From Zymoseptoria tritici IPO323 (Eukaryota > Ascomycota > Dothideomycetes > Mycosphaerellales > Mycosphaerellaceae), in contig NC_018218.1 of the NCBI RefSeq assembly GCF_000219625.1, positions 3,224,001 to 3,288,000 on the forward strand: a stretch of 64,000 nucleotides of DNA, in the 5' to 3' direction. The position numbers and the translations under genes are program-made. Shown one piece after another: positions 52,800-64,000 of this stretch (the stretch's first letter is position 1; the number at the start of each line of letters is the position of its first letter). A model generated the notes under the pieces. It did not search any database. It worked only from the letters and a program-made list of their open reading frames with translations, and was not told the DNA's origin.

Positions 52800-55700
52800 G
52801 CTGCTGAGATATGATGCGTGCAGTCACAATTTAATGCTCTATGATGGCGGTCTAGTCGTGTCGTCAATGGATGATGTTACCTAGCCGGTTCGGGAAGGTA
52901 GAAGTCAAAAGTCGTGGATTCCTTCGTTTTGAACACCACGATTCACCATCCTGGCTCGGAACACAACGGAGAGTCATGATCACCTCATCCTTTGCTTGAT
53001 GCGAGACGTCCATGGAGACATCGTTGCGATATGGGCCAAGTACTCAGCTCTATGCATTGCGAAAGCGTCTATTGAAGCGTCACCGGAGAGACCTCCACTT
53101 GGGTCTTCAGAGCGAAATTGACGCAAGGACGGCCATTCATCAGAAGGACTTACACTCTTCACAGCGTCGACGGCTATGTGTTTGGCGATCAGCGAGACAC
53201 GTCTCTTTGACAAGTCACAACTGTCACAGCACTCTTTGCGATCTGCTGACCTCGTGCTCCTGGGCCAAGTTATTGTTCTCATCAACTGATGATATTCCAG
53301 AGTTGCATCTAAGGAGGTGATCGTGTTATCTACTGCGCGCTCGGTGGTCAGATGTCACAGCTTCCAGCTGTTGGATATATCTTACGCTCGCACGGCCGGC
53401 TGTGTTGTGGCGCCTCGTGGACGTACGCGGCATGACACGACATGATCTGCCAATGGACTCAATGGCGGATTGACATGACGATTTGGGAATGAATAGCACG
53501 ACAACGCATCTTGATCGTCGAGCAAACCTGTGCTTTCGTGCTTTGAAAGCTCAATGGTGCTCCCAGTTTGCCACATGGCACATTGCACATCGGAGCTGTC
53601 CGCAACGAACAGGTCGAAACGGGCTATTGCACGACTCTGGCGGTGGCCTGTTCCGATTTATGTGGGGAGCATCCAATGGTAGGGGGGGCAGACAAAGCAG
53701 ATGAATGCGGTTCCACGACTCCTGCGATCGTTGGTCTGGAGACAGCCAACACGTTCAACCTGGTACAGCATGCAACCCATTGGCATGCTGTGTGTGGTGT
53801 GACTAGCGTCGCACGACAGTATGCCCATGTGGCAGCCATTGTTCGAGATGCAGAGTGGATTTATATTATTTGAGGACGTTTCGTAGTTTTTTTGGTTCGA
53901 CCAGTCCGGCTGTGAGAGACACGTGGCGACGAGGATCAATCGCAGGCGGGTGTTCCCTCAGTGGAAGCCTGATGAATCAAGGCTTTGCCTGTACGACCGT
54001 GGTTCTAGGATCGGCTGCGTGATATTCGCGGCGCGGCGCGGATGCGAATAAGTGTTGCCGTCTGTTGAGAGGCAAATACTGCTGGAGGAAAAGGGGTCTT
54101 GTCCGCCGTCTGGAAGCATGACCGAAGAGACAGTATAGTTGACGGCAACTGAAGGAACGGATTGAGTGTTTTGAAGCCAATTCGGGATTCCGTACTGTAC
54201 CGGTCTTTGACGCGGACGCCAGCATCGTGTCTATGTTGTCATGAATGACATGTAGCACCAACGAATAGAGAAGCAGCCCTCATGGCTCTGCGGTTTGATC
54301 AATCTCCTCGTCATGTTACGCACGACCAACAAGTCTGGGCTGCCACGTTTCTCCTGCGTAACCTTTTCATTTATGAAAGGGTCGTTAATAAGTCGTGTAC
54401 ACACGGTAAACGACCTTGCATGGCGGAATAGGAGGCCGAGTACGTTGGAGTTACCGGGATCGGATGTTGTGTTTAGTGATGAAAGACGAGCCAAGCGTCG
54501 GCTTTCACAGCGGCAAGGTCTCACACGCGCAGCGCCGCAGACGTTGGAAGCACATCCAGCACAACCCTAGAAAGAAAAAGGTTGCCGGTCGATCTTGCGA
54601 TCCTTCCATCATGCCACTAGCCTCCGCTCGGCTGGGTGATTTTCCCACACTGATGCCGATCGCTAGTCCACAAGAGGTCATGGCCGCGCCAACCCTGTAC
54701 AGAAAGCACGGCTGCCATGAGAATTTCGCCTGTCATGCCAAGAGCCGCATGAGTGGCCCGGTGGATGTTGTGCAGGCATCAAGCGCCATGTTGGGAGACC
54801 ACTCCGTTGCGGGTCTGATAGACTTCGGAGAAAGAAGACCGAACCGACACCTCCAGCTTCGAGAAGGACTGCTTCTGATGATCGTGCCAAGGATCGTCCT
54901 GTAGGAGGCGTCTCCGATTGCATGCAACGACATGTCGACTACTGGACATGGTTTGACTAGTTTCAGCATGATTACGAGCTGGGCCCCGGGAGCGATCGTC
55001 GCGGCTGGCCAGTGGCTCCTCGCGCGTAAAAGGTCCGAGTAAGCAGAGAGATGCAATGGTCGCGCCGCGAGAATGCTCGGGATCGTCTTCGTCACGAACT
55101 TGGTGAACCATGGCTCTGCTCGTTTTGAGAGTGAGACTTTGGGTCGTCTCCTTATTACTGCCTTTGCCGGATTTAGCCATGCTTCCACGATGATGCATCG
55201 CCACATGGCTCTCGCGATATTGGATCGTCTTGTGTCACACGTCTCGCCACGTGGATCTACTGTAGATGAAACCTGAATGTGTGAAGATACCGTGGCATCC
55301 TTCACAAAGCAATCCGGCCGCGGCGCAAATGCGTATCTCGAGGCCATGAGTCGTGGAGCTCAAGCCCTCAGCTGCGCTTGTCACGTCGTCGGGATTCGAA
55401 CGGCGCAAGACAAGCATAAAAGGAGGCAGACCGTTGCCTCGGAAATGTGCTTTCAACTACCGTTTGAGCTATCTCTTCCCTACCCACTAGGTCGACCATA
55501 CACAGGACGTACTTTTGCATCGGACTTTGTTCCCATCCTGGCTTAGCACGGGCGATCCCTGGCATTGCGGATGTCTTCTGCAACCGAAGCATACCCTGGC
55601 CTTCTAGTGGACTTTGATGTCGATGGATTCGGTTGATGATAAATGCGCACAAAATGGAAAAGCAGTAAATTGTACGCATTTGTGTGCCAGGTTGCAGGGC

Positions 55701-57831
55701 TCCCTTGCACGCCTTATTCGGTATCTGGGCAAGGCAGGTCTCACGCAAGCGTGCAATTCTGCTCGGGCAAAAGCTCGGGAGACGGACGTGAGAAAAAAGA
55801 TGGAGTGAGTTTGGACCTGCAGATTGCTGATACCATGATTGTTATGCCGAACCAACGGGTTATGCCCGACGAAGCCTTCTGATATTTGGGGATGCAAAGT
55901 TGGAAAAGGCAATCGAAGGTGGAGTGGGGACGGCGATCATGATTCCCATGGTCGAAGCGCCAGATCCCTGCCGCTGCCACGTTGGGCGATCGACACGCAC
56001 TGCACGCATGCGTCAGCCACACACGACGTCGCTTAGAGCAGATTCCCCTTCACCCACCTCACCATCAGGCCTCGCCTTGTTGTCGTCGCCCAGGGATCTC
56101 GCGCTGCCATCTGCCGTGTGCGGTTTTTGAGAATTGCCGTGCTCCTTGAGTGAGATTGACACGCGTCTCATGTTTGTCTGGCGCAGGTTCTCTTGCTCTC
56201 ATCTCAGCAGTTGCATATCGGCAAGATCTGGCTTCATGCACGCGACTTCCCACGACACGGCACAGCTGCGTCTTACCCAATGATGCAGGCCGCTCTGTGC
56301 CACTCACGGAGATCATCATGGGGTCGGTGGATCAGCCAACGGCAAGACCATGCAGAGCGGCTGTTCATCACCGGAGAGCCAAGCTCCATCCTACCCGCGG
56401 CGGGGCGAAGGAAGCAACGATGTGAACGATGAGGCATGAGGGTAGTGCCCAGGGTAGTGCCCAGGCGCGACTGGGCCATGCGGCGTGCGAAATGATGCAA
56501 CTCCTTTGTGGTTCCCACAGTCCAACGGCATTGTCCGCGTCGGTTAGAACTTACAGTTCGTGTTATCGGACCCTGTCTGCCTGTCCACTGGTGCGGTCGC
56601 TCCACCGTCGACGCAACACAGCAATGACAAGTCGATGGAATGTCACTGCCAGGCGTTGCAACACTGACGGCTCCACATCGGGAGTGAAATAATGCAGCAG
56701 GTTGAGGATCAGTCCTGGGAATCCTTCCATGCCATTCCAGATTTGGCCCGACACCCTGCTCCCTGACCCTATCGCCTCCTAAGCAAGGTCATCCATCCTC
56801 AGTGATCACCGGTATATCCGTTCGACGCTCAAATGTCGGAGTAAAGGGCCGAGATGCCTCATGCTCATGGCATATCCTGGTGGGCAGTCAGAACATATCT
56901 GCGGAGGAAGCTGGTGGCAATGGACCGAAGTGAGAGCGCGGTAGACGTAGCCGCGTAGGCCTAAATATGGCAGGTAAAGACGGAGGATCGTAGATCTTGC
57001 TTGTGCCGCACGGTGACATCTGATCGAATCACGGTAAACGGTAGAACTAAATAGACGTAACTCGAGCTCTGGACGCCATCGGTGCCGAGATGCCTCGTGC
57101 GAACGCTGGTGTAAACTCTGAAGGATGGCAACTTCGCTTTGGCGGCCCACGTTCGTTAGTCGATCTCCATTGCATCCTTCACTCGTGAACTAGCTGGGCG
57201 TTCGTTCATCGTCCTCGAACGGTGATGCTCCCGAGCCGATAGATTAGCAGCAAGGATCGACCCGCAAGTCAGCATGTCTAGCCTCGCACCACGCGCGTTT
57301 TGGCAGGTTCCTGCGGAAGGGTTGTGAGCCTGCAGTTGGGTCAGCCTGTTTGCAGTAGTTAAGCGTGGCCTACCGCCGTCCGTTCAGACCAGGGCCCTCT
57401 CTCTCTTCCTGCAAACCGCGAGACTAGTGCGTGTGCCGCTCTTCCCTCGACGGTACTTTCAATTTACGGCCTTACGCCAGCGCTGAGCTTATTGCTGTGC
57501 CTCGCACCCTTCGGTCCCAAACTACGACATTAACAACCTCGAGCCCTACTTCCTGCTCGTGTCCAAACTCGATCTGATCCTTTTGGACTTGCTTCAACGA
57601 CAAACCTCTCCGCTTTCCGTACCTCGGTGTTCTGCTAGACTATCCTCCAAAACGACCTCAATACCAGTTCATTCCAATCAAGATCGATCCTGGAACCAAC
57701 GAAGACGGACAAGACTTTGCCATCGTCATCCTCCTTTGCCTCTCGTGGACTCGATCAAGCATTGCTGTTTCTCGGTCTCGGTCTTCACTCACAACACCTT
57801 TTCTCCCTTCGACTCATCACTTTTGGCGTGA
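52800..57831. other. Five-kilobase region without recognisable genes
   Basis: No open frame here carries a domain I know, and none shows a convincing splice structure. Composition is normal, with no RIP pattern. A 12-bp duplication (GGGTAGTGCCCA-type) occurs near 56440. The last 400 bp before 57832 are C/T-rich and look like the leader of the C2H2 gene. A tRNA-like GATTCGAAC word at about 55387 lacks a tRNA fold. Long 5' regions are common upstream of developmental regulators. Confidence 0.5.
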
Positions 57832-58995
57832 ATGGCTGTCGTCGGCACAATGGCGTATCCGGTCCGAGATGGATATCAAGGCTACCAGCAACAGTATGCC
57901 ATGTATCCCAACCGCACCCACCAGCTTCAACCAGAAATTCCCCATCATTTGGCGTCAAGTCAATACGCCAATTACACATCCATGCCACAACAGCTACAAC
58001 AACAACCACAACAACCACAACACCATCACCCTCAACATCAATCGCGTGCCAGTCAATCGCCTCCACAGTCCCGGTCTCCAACATCCGAGGATGGTCGCAA
58101 CAAGCCTTCATTACCATCAATCTCGAATCTTTTGGGGATCGCTGGTCGTCCAGGTCAAGAACAAGGTAAGTCGATCGTTGTGCAACTTGTGCAGTCTTGA
58201 GCGCGTTTGCTGAATCATCACTCAGGTATCCAGCACGCACGATCGCCAACATCGCAATCAGATCAGACCTCACAGCCACGACAACCTTCACCGCAATCGA
58301 GAGCACAGGACCAGAGCACATCAAGTCCGCGCAGTGTTGCCACAGTGGCACCGCAACTGCGCACCGATTCCGTGCTTGAGCGCACACAAAGTCCAGCTAC
58401 GATCGCATCTCCATCCAACATGTCAGGACCTCCATACTTTGTCGGATCAGCAATCAACAACGTCGAGCCCATGGACCAAAGAACGAGTCAAGTAGAGATG
58501 ATCAAGCGCACATCGGTCCCGTCCCAACCCAACACATCGCCCTACATGAACGGACGACACGCTTCATCATCCTACACGAGCTCACCCGGCGGAGGAGCAG
58601 CACCACCTTACTACTCGCCAGCCGACTCGGCATACTCATTACCACCGTCAGGTCTCTACCAGCAGCGGCCGCTGCCATCAAACTTTCCACCCAACACATC
58701 AATGCCCATCCAAGCTGCAACGAGCAATCCATGGGAACACCATCACTACATCAGTCCATCATCACAAGCCACCTTCCCGCAGTCGCAGGACCGATACATC
58801 TGCCCGACGTGCAACAAAGCCTTCAGCCGGCCCTCAAGTCTGAAGATCCACACCTACAGCCATACCGGCGAAAAGCCGTTCAAGTGTCCGCATTCCGGCT
58901 GCGGCAAGGCCTTTTCCGTGCGCAGCAACATGAAGCGTCACGAGCGCGGCTGCCACGGTGGCATGGGTCATATGGGACACCCGCAGATGGTATGA
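57832..58995 (+). CDS. C2H2 zinc finger transcription factor, FlbC-like
   Basis: Two exons, 57832-58165 and 58226-58995, join to 367 aa. A second in-frame ATG at 57850 could also be the start. The N-terminal 300 residues are disordered, with Gln/His runs (residues about 50-70) and many Ser/Pro. Two adjacent fingers end the protein: C304, C307, H320, H324 and C332, C337, H350, H355, joined by the H-T-G-E-K-P-F linker. A short Gly/Met/His tail follows. The finger sequence with [12 protein letters not shown] resembles regulators of the FlbC type that control conidiation in Aspergillus; that link is from memory and moderate. A long C/T-rich leader and a 5 kb gene-poor upstream region suggest complex regulation. 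Confidence 0.85.
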
Positions 58996-59959
58996 CGGAC
59001 CGGCTCCAGGTCAAGCATGTTCGGCGCCGGGTTTTTCCCACAAGGCCTCATTTCGAATCGGGTGCGAATTGCGCCCAAAAAGCACCAGCTTTTTGTCAGC
59101 GCGCGAACCGCCACACGGAGTCAACGCCTATGTACGTGCGCAGACAAGCATCGTCACGAGGTGATCCGAAGTGTGACTCGGCGAGATCGCGGGTGATCTG
59201 ACGGCCTGGGGACCATCTGGTCTTGGCGTCAGAGCATGATTACCACGAGCAGGGACAGCCCTACTCGACCCAGGATGGCAAGCACTGCGCTACTACGGCC
59301 GTACCATGGGACATCGTGACTTTCCCCGGGGTCACCGTCAGCATCGTCACAGGGGCACAAGGGCGAGGTGAAACGGAAAGGTTATCGCGGATCCGGAAGG
59401 CGGACGCGGCCGTGTGAACAGGGCTTGTGGATCGAGACATGCGTGAGGAGCACGGAACACGGATGGTATGGTTCCAGACTGCCGCAGCACAGAAGGCGCT
59501 GGGAACAGAGACTTAGAAGGGAAATAAAATGTGCAAAGAAATCGATGACCGATTACATCGCGGACTCGTGCAACTTCGACTCAATTCAGGTTGAAGTCAA
59601 AGCTTCGGCAGACTCAAGCGTCCCTTCACTGCGTTTCGTCATATCGTATGAGCAAGAGGTAGCCCGACGAAGATCCGAGTGGTAGGCGGTGAAGGCTGTT
59701 GACCGATCTCAGTCTCGAGCTATGGACAAGTTGTCAGGTTCCGGTCTGACAAGTTGCGTAGACAGACAGAAATTACATGATGCAAGAGGTGATTTGACAC
59801 GATCTTGATATTGAGCTCGCTACAGGCACTATTCCACCATGACGGCGACGGAGGGTATTCTTTCGCACTTTTCGTCCGCGACGCCAAAAGGTGCGACGAC
59901 GGTAGGAATGGCCGTCTCGACCACGACCGACTCCTCTGCAAGTTTCGTTCATTCTTCCA
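58996..59959. other. Intergenic, convergent 3' ends, 964 bp
   Basis: This lies between the C2H2 gene and LOS1. Small open frames are present without domains. Confidence 0.5.
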
Positions 59960-62900
59960 TTACCTCTTTCCGCCCTGCAAGAACCCGATGAAGAACTTTC
60001 TGAAGGCGAAGAGATCACCAGCCATGTTCTTCACGTACTCCTGCATCCCTTCTTCACTCGCGCCCAACGTCCTCAGCTCCGAAATCAACTGGCTTTCGTA
60101 CGTCGCGCCGACTTTCCGCAGAATATACCATTGCAGACCCGCAGCTTCCTGCAGGACAGCACGCATTTGGGCATCGCCGGCGTTGACTTTGTCCGCGGAG
60201 ACGAGTGTCCACGGCAGAGGAGCGAACTGCGAGAGAATGAAGCTGTCGAAGCCAGGGAGGGCGGGAGATGGAGCTGTGTCGCTGCCTAGAGCAATGTCTG
60301 GTCCGCCCCAAAGAGAGGTCATCTTGACGAGGACTGAGAACGCGAGACGAGCGGATTGTGGATCGGCTGGATCGCAGGAGAAGCGAGTGACCGAGGTGAT
60401 GAAATTATCGAAGATGGGCTGGTTGTTTGGTGAGACGAGCACGGCACCCAGATCGTTGTTTAGGATGACGAGGACGAAGTTGAGGTACTCGCGCTTGAGC
60501 TCGCGGAGCTGGATCTCATCGTCGGTGCCGGCGGCGGTCTGGGAGAGACCGGAGTAGACGCGTGAGAAGAGTGGAGAAAGAAGTTGGTCGAGTATGTCTG
60601 ATATCTCGGTCTTGAAGCCATAGACGACCTGACCAAGAGTGCGGAGGAACATGGCCATTTCGTCGTTGGATGATGCGGAAGAGAGCAGACCGTCGATCCA
60701 CCGAGGGAGTTGCGGCAGAACGTGAGCGCCGAGCACACCCAAGAAGCGAGAGAAAGCGTGACGAGCGGCTGCACGTAACTCGGAATGGCTCTTAAGATTC
60801 TCGAGCGCGATGAGCACGCTGTCGCTGGCGCTCACGAATTCTTGAGCGACCTCGACTGGAGGTGGTCCTCCCGTAGAGACACCAGGCGTCCAGTCGGAGA
60901 AGCCATTCGCGAGCGATCCGAGAGCCATGATGACATGGTGGGCTTGTAGCATAGATCTCTCGTCGCCGTTGCTTGCAGGCTGCAACTGGTTGCTCAAATC
61001 TGAGGTCAAGGGAGTGATGACAGACTTTGCGATAGCAGTCTTGGTAGTGGCTGGGACATTGCCTGTGGAAGAGACTAACCCAATGGCTTCGAACAGATAC
61101 AGCTGAGCGGTGAATGTCGAGTCAGATGATTGCACGTTGTCGTCCGAAGAAACGTCATCTTCATCTCTGTCCGACGGCACCTCCGCCTTGATGGTGAGGA
61201 GATCAGAAATCGCCTGCACCACGGTCTGAGCGTATTCTGCAAGCTGCCCGCGCAAATGCCTCACGAAACGCTGGAAAAGGTACCACGACCGCAGGCGGAT
61301 CTTGTGATGTTCACTGTGCACAAATGTGACAAAGTTCTCCAGAACCTTCGGGATCGAGGCGATATTCTGCTCGAAGTATTGCACGTATCGCACGCAAATC
61401 TCCATGTACTGCAGCTGGACTGCCGGATGCGGGTAGGACGCGAGCTCAGAGTTCACCAAGGTCGACATCATCTCCACCAGACGTGAGGCAGCTTCCGAAG
61501 TTGGCTTCGTCTTGTTGTAGAGTCCGCCGTTCTTGATAGCCAGCTCTCCAAAATGATGCATCTCCAATAATGCCAAATCAAGGTCTCTCCAATTCGGACG
61601 TTCTCCAGATCTGAGCCGCCCAAGCGTGCTCGCAACGACGTTACTCAGAGTTTCGATGTACAGACTTTCATCAACAGCTGCAACTGTTTGCTGCAAAACG
61701 TGAAGACGTTTTCGCAGTTCTTGAAACTCCGCCTCGTCGGTCTGATCGTCCTCATCGCCCCAAGAAGCAGTCTCATCATACTTCATTTTGACAATGATTG
61801 CGTCAAGAATAGGTTGCAGCATTGCTGCGTAGTGGCCGGGCAGGGCGCCCTTAGCCTTCTTCACTTTCCGAAGCATGGTGAGGAGGTCTGTCAGGGAAGG
61901 AATGACGGCCGAGCAGATCTCATCGTATTCGTCGGAGAAGAAGCGGAGGAGGGATGGCACAAATGTCTGCAGATGCTGATCTGCTTTGGTCCGAGTCTGG
62001 TCGTCAAGGCCTTCACTGTCCAAAGCTTTGACAACGTCGAAAACAACATTGTTTACCAGCTTCGCTACTGTCTCCGCTAGATCAGTGTCGTAGTCCGGAG
62101 TCGTTCGCAATTCTCCCAAAGCCGGACTCTTTACGAGCTGTTCCACAATAGCTCCCAAATTTAGGTAGTTGATCAGCTCGACCTTGTCCGCAGGAGCCAT
62201 CTTCTTTCCGACTGTCTCCGTGAAGGTGTCAATCGCAGCGTCTCTTGCCTTTGCCTCTTTGCTTTCCGAATTGAACGTCCCTTGCTGCCCGGCAATGCCC
62301 AGTAATGCACTCTGGATCCTCTCATTGATCACCAACCAGATGTCAATCCAGCTGACCCATTTCGCAATAGTGCGAAGGCACATTTCCACCAAGCTCAAAT
62401 CGAGCTGTGCCCAAGTAGATAGTATTTCCTGCCATACCGCTGCTATCTTGTTCACATGCCTTGATCGTACCAGATCTTTCAGCTCCGTGCTGCGCCGTTG
62501 CTCTTCTGCGGTGCGTGGAATCATGACATCCGCAATCTCATCGTGGATCGAACTGAGGATCCGAAGTAGAAGGACCGTAGCCGCGGTCTGAGAGTTGCTT
62601 GCAGCATTCTGAGGCCCGGCGAGAGCAATGAACTCGTCGAAGAAATCTGGCCAGTCCGAAGCGTACAGCGAAGTGAAGAGGTATGTGATGGTTTGTGTGA
62701 GCTTGTTTTGAATCGAAGGTGTGTCCACCTCTTCCGTGTTCTGCCCATATCTCCTCCGGATGTACTCCATCAGTCGAACCCGTACATCGTTCAGACCGGA
62801 CTGATCCAGGCGTTGCGTCTGGACGGCACTGTTGACGATCTCAAGGCATACCAGCCGGACGACCTCTGACGGCGCAGGGTGACGGATGAACAGCGCTAGG

Positions 62901-63025
62901 CAGAATTGCCAGGCATTTGCATCTTCTCTGAGACGATTGAGAAAGTCGTATGCCTGTGCTTTCGTGTTGTTGTCGGTGGACGGGTTGAAGGCCAGCTCGA
63001 TGGCTTGCTCGACCTGGCTTTCCAT
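59960..63025 (-). CDS. LOS1: Exportin-T (tRNA export receptor)
   Basis: A single exon of 1,021 aa. The start is taken at 63025 (M-E-S-Q-V-E-Q-A-I), which fits the family N-terminus; an upstream in-frame ATG at 63052 would add nine residues. Los1/exportin-T binds mature-end tRNA and Ran-GTP in the nucleus and carries tRNA through the pore. The whole protein is helical repeats. The N-terminal part has A-Y-D-F-L-N-R-L-R, W-Q-F-C-L-A-L-F, L-V-C-L-E-I-V-N-S-A-V and Y-L-F-T-S-L-Y-A-S-D-W-P-D-F-F, typical of the importin-beta N-terminal and Xpo1-like regions. I-A-K-W-V-S-W-I-D-I is a further family motif. Length matches known fungal Los1 proteins. Confidence 0.93.
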   Translation of the reverse strand: MESQVEQAIELAFNPSTDNNTKAQAYDFLNRLREDANAWQFCLALFIRHPAPSEVVRLVCLEIVNSAVQTQRLDQSGLNDVRVRLMEYIRRRYGQNTEEVDTPSIQNKLTQTITYLFTSLYASDWPDFFDEFIALAGPQNAASNSQTAATVLLLRILSSIHDEIADVMIPRTAEEQRRSTELKDLVRSRHVNKIAAVWQEILSTWAQLDLSLVEMCLRTIAKWVSWIDIWLVINERIQSALLGIAGQQGTFNSESKEAKARDAAIDTFTETVGKKMAPADKVELINYLNLGAIVEQLVKSPALGELRTTPDYDTDLAETVAKLVNNVVFDVVKALDSEGLDDQTRTKADQHLQTFVPSLLRFFSDEYDEICSAVIPSLTDLLTMLRKVKKAKGALPGHYAAMLQPILDAIIVKMKYDETASWGDEDDQTDEAEFQELRKRLHVLQQTVAAVDESLYIETLSNVVASTLGRLRSGERPNWRDLDLALLEMHHFGELAIKNGGLYNKTKPTSEAASRLVEMMSTLVNSELASYPHPAVQLQYMEICVRYVQYFEQNIASIPKVLENFVTFVHSEHHKIRLRSWYLFQRFVRHLRGQLAEYAQTVVQAISDLLTIKAEVPSDRDEDDVSSDDNVQSSDSTFTAQLYLFEAIGLVSSTGNVPATTKTAIAKSVITPLTSDLSNQLQPASNGDERSMLQAHHVIMALGSLANGFSDWTPGVSTGGPPPVEVAQEFVSASDSVLIALENLKSHSELRAAARHAFSRFLGVLGAHVLPQLPRWIDGLLSSASSNDEMAMFLRTLGQVVYGFKTEISDILDQLLSPLFSRVYSGLSQTAAGTDDEIQLRELKREYLNFVLVILNNDLGAVLVSPNNQPIFDNFITSVTRFSCDPADPQSARLAFSVLVKMTSLWGGPDIALGSDTAPSPALPGFDSFILSQFAPLPWTLVSADKVNAGDAQMRAVLQEAAGLQWYILRKVGATYESQLISELRTLGASEEGMQEYVKNMAGDLFAFRKFFIGFLQGGKR

Positions 63026-63573
63026 TGCTCCCTCGCTCTTTCTGGTTATCACCGGCTGTGCCGATCCTCGAGAGCACGTTCTGTGGTGATGTCGTATGGA
63101 GGAGTGAGTGACATGTTATATCAGCTGCGTGGAGCCGCCTATTGCTCCATGCTGCTGAAGTCGGACGTGTGAAGATATGAGTAGGGTATGTGCGTCGGCG
63201 GTGAGGGATGCAATTGTGGTTGGCTCGTGTTTCGAGGAACGGAGTTCTTTGCAGATGATTGATTCGAGCCGGTGCGTGGACTTGGTACCTTAGCGTGACA
63301 GTGGTGGTGCGAGTTGTGGTGGACTGACTTCACTGAAAGCATGCCCTTCTTTGAAAGTGTCAATAACAACTTGGAAGTGCCCCGCAATGTGCCGCTAAGA
63401 ACTGTTGACAGGCTCTCAGTCACATGCCAGAAAGAATTTACGTGTGAAGATTCTAACACACTATGCATGATCATCATAATCAAAGAGCTACCTTCTCATC
63501 CTCCCATGCGATGAAATTGTTGTGTTGATCTCAGTTCACCAGTCAGGTAGAAACTTGTTCACCTTGCCTCCAT
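63026..63573. other. Intergenic, 548 bp
   Basis: LOS1 promoter and the 3' flank of the next minus-strand gene. Nothing else was recognised. Confidence 0.5.
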
Positions 63574-64000
63574 TCATCTTGCGTCCGGCACATTGCCATA
63601 GTTTTCTCGGAATGGCAAAGGAGCGTTGGGTCCTGTCGCTCGTCCATGATACCCACTTGGAGCCTCTCCACCATTCAGCTGTGTGAACGCCGTCGTTCTC
63701 GGGGTCATCGGGTTGTGCACTCCAAAGCCGGGAGTGTTTGGTGTCTTGGGCAAGTTCAAGAACAACTGCCTGTTCATCTCCCTTCGCTCCTCCTTGCTCA
63801 TATCTCCGTCCATGCCATACATGGAGATCTTCTTCATCTCCAAGTCTGATTGGTGGTCTGCATCTCGCACGACCTTCTCTGCTTCCGTTGGGATGGCGCT
63901 CCAGATCGAGTAGCCAACGAAGACGGCGTAGAGTGCGCTGAAAGGGACTGTCAGCGATCACAATGCAGCGCACTACCGGCTCAGTTCAACTTACGCCATG
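63574..64000 (-). CDS. 3' part of an unrecognised membrane protein (truncated by window end)
   Basis: The last exon is 63937-63574; an intron at 63994-63938 (donor GTAAGT) joins it to six visible bases of the preceding exon. The visible C-terminus is about 123 residues. It begins with a hydrophobic segment, A-L-Y-A-V-F-V-G-Y-S-I-W, that looks like the end of a membrane helix. A charged cytosolic-type tail follows with D-M-S-K-E-E-R-R-E-M-N-R-Q-L-F-L-N-L-P, then a Pro/Asn/Gly-rich end. The preceding exon shows ATGGC at its 3' end, so an internal Met or a start is possible. I do not recognise the family. Confidence 0.6.

Noticed and set aside
54733..55347. 204-codon minus-strand open frame in the gene-poor region
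   Set aside because: No domain, no conserved-looking motif, and overlapping frames of similar length exist on both strands.
55380..55400. tRNA B-box-like word (GATTCGAAC)
   Set aside because: The flanks do not form a T stem and no A-box or acceptor pairing was found.

Overview
The window reads as nuclear DNA of a filamentous ascomycete (Pezizomycotina, probably a dothideomycete; the class is inference). Evidence: short introns of about 50-145 bp with GTA/GTG donors, two Zn2Cys6 regulators, a fungal-type ferric reductase and GST, and two transposons mutated in the pattern of repeat-induced point mutation (RIP).

Layout. 1-9399 is one nearly complete Ty3/gypsy LTR retrotransposon on the minus strand, cut by the left edge. 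Its gag, protease, reverse transcriptase, RNase H and integrase frames can still be followed through CAA/CAG/TGG-type nonsense changes. It keeps a -1 frameshift heptamer at the gag-pol junction and carries an extra long antisense frame between pol and the 3' LTR. From 9.7 to 37 kb there is a normal gene-rich stretch: NudC, a Zn2Cys6 factor, a C3HC (NIPA/Rsm1-type) zinc-finger protein, a Cep57/Ppc89-type spindle-pole protein, a dynamin-family GTPase, a PNPOx-FNR fusion flavoprotein, a Rab5-type GTPase, a ferric reductase, a seven-exon GST, a tRNA-splicing endonuclease Sen15-like subunit and a large Zn2Cys6 factor. A MITE-like inverted repeat sits between GST and Sen15. A second RIP-mutated region (about 37.6-39.65 kb) holds a dead Tc1/mariner transposase.

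From 40 to 52.8 kb follow proteasome subunit Rpn7, the mRNA cap methyltransferase, an F-box-like protein, ribosomal protein L14, NAC-alpha, ATP synthase subunit d, a 45-47 bp minisatellite and a membrane-anchored tandem amidohydrolase. About 5 kb without recognisable genes precedes a C2H2 regulator. The window ends with exportin-T (Los1) and the 3' end of a membrane protein.

The genes are mostly independent housekeeping units in mixed orientation; there is no biosynthetic cluster or operon. Several touch RNA biology (cap methylation, tRNA splicing, tRNA export, ribosome, NAC), but this looks like ordinary gene density. The most unusual material is in the dead transposons: a trinucleotide-level RIP signature, the preserved frameshift site and the antisense frame of unknown function. 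Exon joins were derived by hand from splice consensus and reading frame.
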